Positions 44,605-53,141 of a DNA stretch of 64,000 nucleotides are shown here, one piece after another (the first letter of the stretch is position 1; every line of letters starts with the position of its first letter). The DNA comes from Yoonia sp. BS5-3 (GTDB taxonomy: Bacteria > Pseudomonadota > Alphaproteobacteria > Rhodobacterales > Rhodobacteraceae). The DNA lies in contig NZ_CP150951.2 of NCBI RefSeq assembly GCF_038069655.2, positions 682,001 to 746,000 on the forward strand, read 5' to 3'. Below the pieces are notes generated by a model. The model was not told the DNA's origin. It made no database searches and saw only the letters and a list, made by a program, of their open reading frames with translations. A program made the translations under genes and the position numbers.

Positions 44605-46005
44605 ATGATCAACTCTCTTTCAGGTCGATTTCTGGTCCTTACCGTTATCTTCGTGATGCTGGCGGAAATCTTCATTTTCGTCCCTTCCGTTGCGCGGTTC
44701 CGGGAAGACTATTTACTTACACGGCTTGAGAGGGCGCAGATCGCCTCTCTGGCGCTTGAAGCCGACGATATGATCAGCCCGGCCCTCGAGGCCGAGTTGC
44801 TCCGCAATGCGGAAGTATACAATGTTGTGCTGCGCCGGGATGAAATCCGTCAATTGGCGTTGTCCTCGCCGATCCCTTCGCCTATCACCGCGACCTATGA
44901 CATGCGCGTACCAAGTAGCATGACATTGATCACGGATGCGCTCAAAACACTTGTGGATACCGAAGACCGGATCATTCGGGTGATTGGCAACCCTGTACTC
45001 GATGGCGGTCTGCTCATCGAAGTGACCATGGACGAAATGCCCCTGCGGGCCGCATTGCTGGATTATGGGCGGAATATTTTACTGCTTTCAGCATTTATCT
45101 CGATCATTACGGCCAGTCTTTTATTCCTTTCGGTGCAAATCCTGTTGGTACGCCCGATCAAGGGCGTCGTAGCGCACATGCAATCATACGCCAAAGCACC
45201 AGAAGATGCTCGGCAGATCATTACGCCAACCGCTGGGGTGCGCGAGCTGCATGATGCAGAAACGTCTTTACAAATGATGCAGCAGCAGCTGACAGGGGCG
45301 CTGAAACAGAAAGAACGTTTGGCGCAACTGGGCAGCGCAGTCGCGAAAGTCAGCCATGACTTGCGCAACATCCTAACCTCTGCGCAGCTTTTTACGGACC
45401 GCATTGAAGCTTCTGATGATCCCCTGGTCAAACGGATGGCGCCCAAATTGGTGAATTCAATCAGCCGCGCTGTGAACTTGTGCGAATCTACGCTGGCATT
45501 TGGGCGGGTTGATGAACCAGCGCCCAGCCTTTCGCGGATCAACCTGTCACAGATTGTAGGTGAGGTGATCGATAGCGAACGGCTAGCCACCGGTGACTAT
45601 CCTCTGACATTTGTCCAAAATGTCCCCACGACGATGACCTTGCGTGCCGATGACGAACAATTGTTCCGCGTGATCTTTAATCTCGTGCGCAACGCACGGC
45701 AGGCCATCATGGCGACAGGCGAGCCAGGGGAAATCAGCTTTGTCGCGGATGAAGATGATGACAGCTGGCAGCTGACCGTTGAGGATACCGGGCCCGGACT
45801 GCCCCAGAAGGCGCAAGAGCATCTCTTTCAACCGTTTCAGGGCGGTGTACGCAAAGGCGGTTCGGGGCTCGGCCTTGTGATCGCAGCTGACCTTATCCGG
45901 GGGCATGGAGGGCGTCTCGATCTACAAAAAACCGACGGTGACGGCACAGTGTTTATGATCCGGCTACCAAAAGAGGACGCCGCATTGGTGTCCGCAGCAG
46001 AATAA
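44605..46005 (+). CDS. Membrane sensor histidine kinase (orphan)
   Basis: 466 aa: TM1 (VLTVIFVMLAEIFIFVPSVA), periplasmic region to about residue 150, TM2 (NILLLSAFISIITASLLFLS), HAMP-like linker, phosphoacceptor H251 (VSHDLRNILT), then ATPase motifs N-box NLVRNARQAI, DTGPGLP and GGSGLGLVIA. All catalytic residues present. No response-regulator gene is adjacent; the nearest receiver proteins in the window are at 20.9 and 32.7 kb. It starts 16 bases after the oxidoreductase, so it may be cotranscribed with TVP38 and the oxidoreductase. Confidence 0.9.
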   Translation: MINSLSGRFLVLTVIFVMLAEIFIFVPSVARFREDYLLTRLERAQIASLALEADDMISPALEAELLRNAEVYNVVLRRDEIRQLALSSPIPSPITATYDMRVPSSMTLITDALKTLVDTEDRIIRVIGNPVLDGGLLIEVTMDEMPLRAALLDYGRNILLLSAFISIITASLLFLSVQILLVRPIKGVVAHMQSYAKAPEDARQIITPTAGVRELHDAETSLQMMQQQLTGALKQKERLAQLGSAVAKVSHDLRNILTSAQLFTDRIEASDDPLVKRMAPKLVNSISRAVNLCESTLAFGRVDEPAPSLSRINLSQIVGEVIDSERLATGDYPLTFVQNVPTTMTLRADDEQLFRVIFNLVRNARQAIMATGEPGEISFVADEDDDSWQLTVEDTGPGLPQKAQEHLFQPFQGGVRKGGSGLGLVIAADLIRGHGGRLDLQKTDGDGTVFMIRLPKEDAALVSAAE

Positions 46006-46066
46006 CGAAAGATTGGCATTTGCCCCTTGCATCATGTGCAATGCTTGTCTAAATCCCCCGATACGC

Positions 46067-46143
46067 GGATTGGTAGCTCAGCTGGATAGAGTACTTGACT
46101 ACGAATCAAGGGGTCGGGGGTTCGAATCCTCCCCAGTCCGCCA
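46067..46143 (+). tRNA. tRNA-Arg (anticodon ACG)
   Basis: 77-nt cloverleaf: acceptor GGATTGG/CCAGTCC, D arm GCTC...GAGT, anticodon stem CTTGA/TCAAG with loop CTACGAA (anticodon ACG), T arm GGGGG-TTCGAAT-CCTCC, discriminator G and an encoded CCA. Reads CGU/CGC/CGA after A34 deamination to inosine. Confidence 0.96.
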
Positions 46144-47027
46144 CTAAACACCCCCACGCACTTGAATAACAACAAGAAATAGGGAAGATTATCCAGTCGT
46201 TCCCACACATGTTCCCACACTTAACAGTTGGTCAACAGGTATTGAACGTCAGATGACTTTGACCTTTGCGTCATAAATTGACCTGATCCCGTATCCTGCC
46301 TCTGTGGGCCTGTTTCGTTGATCTGACTTCCGTTTCCGAAAATCAGGGCTGATTTGTAAGTCAGACGGCGGAGCCGCCTGCTCCTGCAAATCTGCCACGT
46401 GGCGAACGCGGAGGGGGGCGAGACAGGACAAATCGACAAGGGTGGTGCGGCCCGCAGCGTAGCGAGGACACGGCCTTGTCTATTTGTCTTGTCCGAGGGG
46501 GGAGGCCGCGCCTCCACCCTTACGGCGAGGGGCGTTTGGCATGTCCAAATCCCCTGAGCCAAAGCAAACGGATGGCCCAGCGTCAGCCGGGTCGCAATGT
46601 CTTCTTAGGATGGTCAACAGAGGTTCGCGCGGAATGCAGCGAACGGCAGGTGTGAGCCCATCTTGCTGCGTTTCTTCCCAGCAACTAATGTCTGGTATTG
46701 AGACGACGCCAATTTTCAGTTCCCGCCATTGATCAAACCCATCGAGTTCGAAGATTCCAGATTGTTGTCCGAACTCTGGAGACGTCTTCAATGTTTGAAG
46801 TGACTAATTTTAGTGCGGTACGCTTCTTTTTTATACATGCGGCGCTGCGCATCCGGAAAAAATAACCCTTCTTTAAGAAATCTGCCTTCGAAAATTGGAA
46901 TTTAGGGCCGACCTCACTAAACGGGCAAAATAGAGGCGCGCTACAATGGCGTGGCGCACCCGACCCGGCAACGAAGCTATCTCTGAAACCCAACTCCTTG
47001 TGGAGTCAGGCAAAGGTCGCTCTTGCT
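46144..47027. other. About 880 bp without a credible gene, rich in inverted repeats
   Basis: Between tRNA-Arg and nirB. Features seen: tandem GTTCCCACAC (46199-46208 and 46211-46220), a GGCGG-AG-CCGCC hairpin (46367-46378), a 20-bp inverted repeat with two mismatches (46422-46441 / 46474-46493, 32-nt loop), a GGAGGC/GCCTCC hairpin (46501-46515), and a GCAGCGAACGGCAG motif (46636-46649) repeated at 52945. ORFs here have no recognisable content. It looks like decayed mobile or intergenic repeat DNA next to a tRNA, with the nirB promoter at its right end. Confidence 0.6.
46422..46493. repeat. 20-bp imperfect inverted repeat
   Basis: GACAGGACAAATCGACAAGG at 46422-46441 matches the reverse complement of 46474-46493 at 18 of 20 bases around a 32-nt loop. 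Flanked on both sides by short G-rich tracts (GAGGGGGG). No gene lies within. Confidence 0.7.
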
Positions 47028-49478
47028 ATGTCGAAAAAACGTCTTGTCATTGTTGGTAACGGTATGGCCCCAGGCCGTCTGTTGGAGCATCTGTTTGAGG
47101 CCTCGTCAGATGGCTTTGATGTTACGATTTTCAATGCAGAACCGCGCGTCAATTATGATCGCATTATGTTGTCGCCTGTTTTGTCGGGCGAAAAGACATA
47201 TGAAGATATCATCATTCACGATGATGCTTGGTATGCGCAGCACAACATCACCCTGCACAAGGGTGCGAAGGTCACGCAGATTGATCGCGCCAATAAGACG
47301 GTCACCACCGAAACCGGTGTCACCGAAAGTTATGACAAGCTGGTTCTGGCGACTGGCTCGAACCCGTTCATCATTCCTTGCCCCGGTCATGACCTAAAGG
47401 GCGTTCTGGCCTATCGCGATCTGGATGATACCGAGGCCATGATGGTCGCGGCCCAGAAAGGTGGCCGTGCGATTGTGATTGGCGGGGGGCTGTTGGGTCT
47501 TGAGGCCGCTGCCGGTTTGAAAATGCAGGGCATGGATGTGACCGTGCTTCATCTGATGCCAACGCTGATGGAGCGTCAGTTGGATACGTCGGCCGGTTAC
47601 CTGCTGGAAAAAGAGCTGGAAAGGCGTGGTATCGACATTCGCTGCGAAGCCAACACCAAACAAATATTGGGTACTGAAACGGTTGAGGGCGTAGAACTTG
47701 ACGATGGCACGGTCATCCATGCCGATCTGGTTGTCATGGCCGTGGGTATCCGCCCGAACATGCAGTTGGCACAAGACGCGGGCCTTGAGGTGAACCGTGG
47801 TATTGTGACCAACGCGGCCATGCAAACCTCGGACCCCGACATCTATTCGGTTGGTGAATGCGCCGAAGTGGGCGGCATGGTCTATGGTCTGGTGGCCCCG
47901 CTTTATCAGATGGCACGGGTTGCGGCTGGTCATTTGGCTGGCAACACTGATGGCGCTTTTGCGCATCAGGAAACCCCAACCAAACTTAAGGTGACTGGCG
48001 TTGACCTTTATTCGGTGGGTGATTTTGCCGAAGGTGCTGACCGTGATGATATCGTGTTGCGTGACGCCAAGGCGGGCACCTACAAGCGCGTTATTCTTCA
48101 GGATAACAAGATCATTGGTGCGGTGCTCTATGGCGCGACCGAGGATGGTGCTTGGTATAATGAAATGCTCAAGTCCGGCGAAGATATCGCCGAGATGCGC
48201 GACACACTGATCTTTGGTCAAGCCCACCAAGGCGGTGGCGCGATGGACCCGCTGGCGGCAGTGGCGAACCTGGCCGATGACGCTGAAATCTGCGGGTGCA
48301 ACGGCATTACAAAGGGCCAGATCGTCAAAGTGATTGGCGACAAAGGGCTGACTTCCCTGGCCGAAGTTCGCGCGCACACGAAGGCGTCGGCATCTTGTGG
48401 GACATGTACTGGCCTTGTCGAAGGTGTGATGGCTTTGACCTTGGGTGATGAATTCAAGCTGCCCGAAGCCGAGGGCATGTGTGGTTGCACCACCCACGGC
48501 CACGGTTATGTGCGCCGGATGATCAAAGCCAAGGGTCTCAAGAGCATTCCGCAGGTCATGCAGGAGCTTGAATGGTCCACGCCGGAAGGCTGCGCAAAGT
48601 GCCGCCCCGCTTTGAACTACTATTTGCTCAGCGATTGGCCCGGCGAATATGTTGACGATCAGCAGTCCCGTTTCATCAACGAACGTATTCACGCCAACAT
48701 CCAAAAAGACGGCACCTATTCCGTCGTGCCCCGCATGTTTGGCGGCATGACCACGGCCGATGAGTTGCGCGCGATTGCTGATGTTGTCGATAAATATGAT
48801 GTCCCATCGGTCAAGGTTACAGGGGGCCAGCGGATCGACCTTCTGGGCGTGAAGAAAGAGCAGCTCATCCCCGTTTGGAAAGACCTCAATGATGCGGGGA
48901 TGGTATCGGGTGCGGCCTACGCCAAGGGGTTGCGGACAGTCAAAACCTGTGTCGGCAAGCAATGGTGCCGCTTTGGGACGCAAGATAGCACGCAGTTGGG
49001 CATTGATCTGGAACGCGCGCTGTGGGGCTCTTGGGCGCCGGCCAAGTTGAAACTGGCGGTGTCGGGTTGTCCACGGAACTGTGCCGAATCCACCTGCAAA
49101 GACATCGGCATCGTTTGTGTCGATAGCGGGTTTGAAATTCTCTATGGGGGTGCCGCAGGTCTGCATATCCAAGGCACGACAAAGATGGGAACGGTCGCGA
49201 CCGAGAAAGAGACCATCGAATACGTCTGCGCCCTGACCCAATATTACCGCGAGACGGGCTTTTACCTTGAGCGTATTTACAAATGGGCCGACCGGCTTGG
49301 CTATGATCACATCAATGATCTGATCATGAACGACGCTGACGCACGCCAGGGCTTTTACGAACGGTTCGTCTATTCGCAGACATTCGTGCAGATCGATCCT
49401 TGGGCGGAACGTGTCGCAGGGGCCGAAGCCCACGAATTTGCACCGATGGCCAATATCAAGCTGGAGGCGGCAGAATGA
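47028..49478 (+). CDS. nirB: Assimilatory NAD(P)H nitrite reductase, large subunit
   Basis: 816-aa flavo-siroheme enzyme reducing nitrite to ammonium with six electrons. Order: FAD/NAD domain (RLVIVGNGMAPGRLLEHL; IVIGGGLLGLEAAAGLK), BFD-type [2Fe-2S] domain (CGCNGITKGQIV...SCGTCTGL) near residues 423-463, and siroheme/[4Fe-4S] domain with ligands C641, C647, C681, C685. ATG 47028 is chosen because the Rossmann motif starts at residue 6; the earlier in-frame start at 46998 has no support. Overlaps nirD by ATGA. Confidence 0.95.
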   Translation: MSKKRLVIVGNGMAPGRLLEHLFEASSDGFDVTIFNAEPRVNYDRIMLSPVLSGEKTYEDIIIHDDAWYAQHNITLHKGAKVTQIDRANKTVTTETGVTESYDKLVLATGSNPFIIPCPGHDLKGVLAYRDLDDTEAMMVAAQKGGRAIVIGGGLLGLEAAAGLKMQGMDVTVLHLMPTLMERQLDTSAGYLLEKELERRGIDIRCEANTKQILGTETVEGVELDDGTVIHADLVVMAVGIRPNMQLAQDAGLEVNRGIVTNAAMQTSDPDIYSVGECAEVGGMVYGLVAPLYQMARVAAGHLAGNTDGAFAHQETPTKLKVTGVDLYSVGDFAEGADRDDIVLRDAKAGTYKRVILQDNKIIGAVLYGATEDGAWYNEMLKSGEDIAEMRDTLIFGQAHQGGGAMDPLAAVANLADDAEICGCNGITKGQIVKVIGDKGLTSLAEVRAHTKASASCGTCTGLVEGVMALTLGDEFKLPEAEGMCGCTTHGHGYVRRMIKAKGLKSIPQVMQELEWSTPEGCAKCRPALNYYLLSDWPGEYVDDQQSRFINERIHANIQKDGTYSVVPRMFGGMTTADELRAIADVVDKYDVPSVKVTGGQRIDLLGVKKEQLIPVWKDLNDAGMVSGAAYAKGLRTVKTCVGKQWCRFGTQDSTQLGIDLERALWGSWAPAKLKLAVSGCPRNCAESTCKDIGIVCVDSGFEILYGGAAGLHIQGTTKMGTVATEKETIEYVCALTQYYRETGFYLERIYKWADRLGYDHINDLIMNDADARQGFYERFVYSQTFVQIDPWAERVAGAEAHEFAPMANIKLEAAE

Positions 49479-49795
49479 ACGCACAAGCCAAAAACTGGAT
49501 TGCGATCGGCGCGCTGACAGACATTCCGCGGCAAGGATCCCGCTGCGTCCAAAACGGCGATATGACCATCGCGGTGTTCCGCACAAGCGACGACCGTGTC
49601 TTTGCCTTGGAAGACAAATGTCCGCATAAAAACGGCCCGCTGAGCCAAGGCATCGTCCACGACGGTTGCGTCACTTGCCCGCTGCACAATTGGGTCATCG
49701 CGCTGGATACCGGCGCGGCCCAAGGCGCGGACGACGGTCAAACCCAATCATTCCCAATCAAGCTGGATGGCGACACCGTCTTGCTTGGCCTCTAA
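49475..49795 (+). CDS. nirD: Nitrite reductase small subunit (Rieske-like)
   Basis: 106-aa Rieske-fold partner of NirB. Here the ligands are present as CPHKNGPL and CPLHNW, so it could carry a [2Fe-2S] cluster, unlike E. coli NirD which lacks ligands. ATG 49475 overlaps the nirB stop. Start alternatives upstream lie inside nirB. Confidence 0.93.
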   Translation: MNAQAKNWIAIGALTDIPRQGSRCVQNGDMTIAVFRTSDDRVFALEDKCPHKNGPLSQGIVHDGCVTCPLHNWVIALDTGAAQGADDGQTQSFPIKLDGDTVLLGL

Positions 49796-49825
49796 CCTCC
49801 CCTCCCACAACGCAGGACTGACAAT

Positions 49826-50659
49826 ATGTCATATGTAATACCCTCAGAATTCGCGGAAAAGATGATCGACGCGGGTGAATCCAAGGTTTTGATGTCGACG
49901 AAAGACACTCTGATCCGGTCTTATATGGCGGGCGCAATCTTGGCGCTTGCCGCAGCTTTCGCTGTGACGATTGCCGTGAACACGGGCAACTTCTTGGTCG
50001 CGTCCTTGTTGTTTCCGGTTGGTTTTTGCATGCTTTATCTGCTTGGCTTTGACCTGCTGACGGGCGTTTTCACACTTTGCCCACTAGCCGTCATCGCAAA
50101 GCGTCCGGGGATCACATGGAAAGGCGTATTCCGCAACTGGGGCCTTGTGTTTTGCGGTAACTTTGCAGGTGCACTCACGACTGCGGTCTTCATGGCTGTC
50201 ATCTTCACGACCGGGTTTTCACATGAACCCAATGCGGTCGGTCAACGGATCGGTGTGATCGGTGAAGCACGGACCGTCGGCTACGCTGCGGCAGGTGCAT
50301 CTGGCTTCCTGACAGTCTTTATCCGCGCTGTGATGTGTAACTGGATGGTGTCCACAGGTGTTGTTGCCGCGATGATGTCCACATCAGTGTCTGGCAAGAT
50401 CATGGCGATGTGGATGCCAATTCTGGTGTTCTTCTACCTTGGATTTGAGCACTCAATCGTGAACATGTTCCTGTTCCCATCAGGCATCATGCTGGGCGGT
50501 GAATTCACATGGGGCGACTACCTGCTTTACAACGAATTCCCTGTTATCGTTGGCAATCTTGTGGGTGGCCTGACATTCGTTGGCGGCATGATCTATTCGA
50601 CACATTACAAAACATCGCCAAAGCGCAGTGTTGCCGGTGTTGGCACGCCAGCTGAATAA
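49826..50659 (+). CDS. Formate/nitrite transporter (FNT) family channel
   Basis: 277-aa pentameric anion channel with six transmembrane helices. N-terminal helix region SKVLMSTKDTLIRSYMAGAI, first pore segment NTGNFLVASLLFPVGFCMLYLLGFDLLTGVF and later ICNW-like region AVMCNWMVSTGVV and GFEHSIVNMFLFP, all typical of NirC/FocA. Downstream of nirBD it most likely brings nitrite into or out of the cell; NirC is the natural analogy but the substrate is not provable here. A terminator-like hairpin follows. Confidence 0.9.
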   Translation: MSYVIPSEFAEKMIDAGESKVLMSTKDTLIRSYMAGAILALAAAFAVTIAVNTGNFLVASLLFPVGFCMLYLLGFDLLTGVFTLCPLAVIAKRPGITWKGVFRNWGLVFCGNFAGALTTAVFMAVIFTTGFSHEPNAVGQRIGVIGEARTVGYAAAGASGFLTVFIRAVMCNWMVSTGVVAAMMSTSVSGKIMAMWMPILVFFYLGFEHSIVNMFLFPSGIMLGGEFTWGDYLLYNEFPVIVGNLVGGLTFVGGMIYSTHYKTSPKRSVAGVGTPAE

Positions 50660-50670
50660 CAGATGAATGT

Positions 50671-50697
50671 CCCTCAGCCCCAACACCGGGCTGAGGG
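50671..50697 (+). terminator. Terminator-like 10-bp hairpin after the FNT channel gene
   Basis: CCCTCAGCCC (50671-50680) pairs perfectly with GGGCTGAGGG (50688-50697) around CAACACC, followed by TTTC. It lies between the FNT gene and the kinase-phosphatase gene on the same strand, so it may reduce rather than end transcription. Confidence 0.7.
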
Positions 50698-50737
50698 TTT
50701 CACCGAAAGCGCGACATTGAATAAGCATTGTTCAGAT

Positions 50738-52438
50738 ATGACCCAGATTTCGGTCTCGCTTGGTCAGGCGTCCAGCAAAGGACGCAAGGCGGTGAACCAG
50801 GACTTTCATGGCGCGCTCGTCCCCAACGGGCGCGCTATGTCGTTAAAGGGGATCACCGTTGCTTTGGCAGACGGTATTTCCACATCCGATGTCAGCCATA
50901 TCGCGGCAGAGACAGCCGTGAAATCACTGCTGACAGACTACTATGCGACCCCCGATAGCTGGGCCGCACAAACCGCCGTTTCGACGGTGATCAATGCCAC
51001 AAACAGTTGGCTGCACGCGCAAACGGCCGGAACCCCATCGGGGGAAGTGGACCGTGGCTATGTTTGCACCCTCGCTGCACTGATCCTCAAGGCCCGGCAG
51101 GCGCATTTGTTCCACGTCGGTGATAGCCGGATTTGGCGGGTGTCAGGTGGATCGCTGGAGCCACTGACCGTCGATCATCAAAGCATGGGAATGCTCTCTG
51201 CGGCGATGGGTGCGCGGCAAACCATTGAAATTTCCTACAAGTCCGTGCCGCTGGCGCAAGGCGATGTGTTCCTTCTGACATCCGACGGCGTTCACGACTT
51301 CTGGACACCAGCGCAGGTCGTGGCACAGATTGCGGCCGGTGATCTTCAAGCGGCTGCGGATGATATCGTGGCCGCCGCTCATGAGGCGGACAGCCCAGAC
51401 AACATGACAGTGCAAATTGTCCGGATCGATGCGCTGCCCACAGGGCCCGGTGGTATCAATACCGACGATCTCACCCTGCCGTTCCCGCCTATTCCGAATG
51501 CCGGGGATATCCTTGACGGGTATGAGATCTTGCGGGCTTTGCACGGAAATCACCGGTCCCATCTCTATTTGGCCAAAGCGCCAGACGGGATGAAGGTCGC
51601 GCTGAAAATTCCCGGGTCTGAGACACGGGATGATCCTGAACAGTTGCGCCGGTTCGTGTTAGAGGAATGGATCGCACGGCGGCTGTCGAACCCCCACCTG
51701 CTAAGCGCGCCGCCGCCGCTTGAGACACCACGCGCCTATCTTTATTCCGTGACCGAATACATCGAGGGCCAAACCCTGCGGCAATGGATGGCAGACAACC
51801 CGCAGCCGTCGCTGGAGCAAGTGCGCGATATCATTGAGCAAACCGTGAAGGGGCTCCGCTCGTTTCATCGGCGCGAAATGCTGCATCAGGACATCCGTCC
51901 TGAAAACATCATGATCACCGACGATGGTGTCGTGAAGCTAATCGATTTCGGCGCGGCCTATGTCGCGGGCGTGCAAGAGGCCGCCCCGTTCCCCGCAGAG
52001 GCAGGCATCCTAGGGACCTATCAATACACAGCGCCTGAATATTTCTCGAATGAGGCGGTAAGCTTTCGATCCGATATGTTTTCCATCGGTGTGATCGCCT
52101 ACGAGATGCTGACGGGGTATCTGCCCTACGGCACCCAAATCGCCAGAATTCGCACCCCACGTGATCGCGCCGCTTTGCGGTATCGTTCAGCGCAGGGGGA
52201 TGCACGTGTGTTGGCCCCGTGGATGGATGAAGCGTTATCGCGTGCCGTCCACGCCGATCCCTACAAACGATATGAGACGTTTTCGGATTTCATAAAGGAT
52301 TTACGCACGCCGTCAGCGGCCTATCAAAAGCGCCATGCGCGGCCTTTGATGGAACGTGACCCTCTGAAATTCTGGCAATGCCTGTCGATTGCGCTGGCCA
52401 TCCTGTCAATCGCCCTCGCCGTCCAACTTTCAAAATAA
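50738..52438 (+). CDS. Bifunctional PP2C-type phosphatase / Ser-Thr protein kinase fusion
   Basis: 566 aa. PP2C domain at residues about 1-235: KAVNQDFHGA, metal Asp D45 (LADGIS), GDSRIW, D183 (TSDGVHD), D221 (PDNMTV). Hanks-type kinase domain at about 250-515: ATP-Lys K290 (VALKIPG), catalytic D385 in HQDIRPEN (a His-Gln-Asp variant of HRD), DFG D403, and an APEY site. A single C-terminal transmembrane helix (FWQCLSIALAILSIALAVQL) anchors it. ATG 50738 is preferred; an upstream in-frame ATG at 50663 would translate through a hairpin. Kinase-phosphatase fusions of this kind recur beside nirBD in other proteobacteria, so it probably controls nitrite transport or reduction. Confidence 0.92.
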   Translation: MTQISVSLGQASSKGRKAVNQDFHGALVPNGRAMSLKGITVALADGISTSDVSHIAAETAVKSLLTDYYATPDSWAAQTAVSTVINATNSWLHAQTAGTPSGEVDRGYVCTLAALILKARQAHLFHVGDSRIWRVSGGSLEPLTVDHQSMGMLSAAMGARQTIEISYKSVPLAQGDVFLLTSDGVHDFWTPAQVVAQIAAGDLQAAADDIVAAAHEADSPDNMTVQIVRIDALPTGPGGINTDDLTLPFPPIPNAGDILDGYEILRALHGNHRSHLYLAKAPDGMKVALKIPGSETRDDPEQLRRFVLEEWIARRLSNPHLLSAPPPLETPRAYLYSVTEYIEGQTLRQWMADNPQPSLEQVRDIIEQTVKGLRSFHRREMLHQDIRPENIMITDDGVVKLIDFGAAYVAGVQEAAPFPAEAGILGTYQYTAPEYFSNEAVSFRSDMFSIGVIAYEMLTGYLPYGTQIARIRTPRDRAALRYRSAQGDARVLAPWMDEALSRAVHADPYKRYETFSDFIKDLRTPSAAYQKRHARPLMERDPLKFWQCLSIALAILSIALAVQLSK

Positions 52439-52465
52439 CCACATACATCAAAAATGGAGCCCACT

Positions 52466-52909
52466 ATGCTGACCAAAGACGACGTAACAATGAAGATCCT
52501 CGAAGCCAAGAAAGCCGCGGGCCTCGGCTGGGAAGATATTGCCGAAAAGATCGACATGTCCCCGGTTTTCACCCATTCCGCATGTGTCGGCATGAATGCC
52601 TTTCCAGCGGACAAGGCGGCGGCATTGGGTGAGCTGTTGTCGCTCTCTGACGAAGCGGTTGAGGTGCTCACAGAAAGCCCCACAAAGAACTTCGCACAGA
52701 CGGTCCCGACCGATCCTTGCATCTACCGGTTCTATGAAATCGTCGGCGTCTACGGTCCAACGCTCAAAGCATTGATCCACGAGAAATTCGGCGACGGCAT
52801 CATGTCTGCCATTGATTTCGACATGACGGTCGAACGCGTCGAAAACCCCAAGGGCGACCGCGTTAAAATCGAAATGAGCGGCAAATACCTCGCGTACAAC
52901 GCTTGGTAG
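52466..52909 (+). CDS. cynS: Cyanate hydratase (cyanase)
   Basis: 147-aa enzyme converting cyanate and bicarbonate to ammonia and carbon dioxide. N-terminal helix-turn-helix-like fold (LTKDDVTMKILEAKKAAGLG) and the catalytic residues R88, E91 (IYRFYEIVGVYG) and S114 (IMSAIDFDM), matching E. coli R96/E99/S122. An in-frame ATG lies four codons upstream (52454); 52466 gives the standard N-terminus. It is the last gene of the nitrite module, 27 bases after the kinase-phosphatase gene. Confidence 0.94.
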   Translation: MLTKDDVTMKILEAKKAAGLGWEDIAEKIDMSPVFTHSACVGMNAFPADKAAALGELLSLSDEAVEVLTESPTKNFAQTVPTDPCIYRFYEIVGVYGPTLKALIHEKFGDGIMSAIDFDMTVERVENPKGDRVKIEMSGKYLAYNAW

Positions 52910-53141
52910 GCAGGGCGTTTCTGAAAGCGGTTATTGGTGCAAGCGCAGCGAACGGCAGCTCCGTCCCACAAAGCCGCCATTTGTCAGGTCGTTGGTAGAG
53001 GTCTGCTGTGTGGGACAAACCGGACGTTCATTATCGCTGCATGAATGTCTGCTTCCATCTCAAAATACACCCGATTTACAAGAAACTTCACGCAGTCTAC
53101 CGTCCAACCAAGCTAGGTAAAATTGACGAAAGGAAAACGCC

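Noticed and set aside
46032..46220. Minus-strand ORF of 62 aa across the tRNA-Arg gene
   Set aside because: Reads GRIRTPDPLIRSQVLYPAEL, a well-known artefact of translating the antisense of tRNA genes.
46480..46791. 103-aa minus-strand ORF in the tRNA-nirB gap
   Set aside because: Starts and ends in repeat-like DNA, with low-complexity composition and no conserved motif.
46144..47027. CRISPR array
   Set aside because: Repeats here are two copies only, with no regular spacers, and no cas gene is nearby.
47394..49586. 730-aa minus-strand ORF opposite nirB
   Set aside because: Fully antisense to a gene with all NirB motifs; composition is His/Arg/Gly-rich with no recognisable domain.
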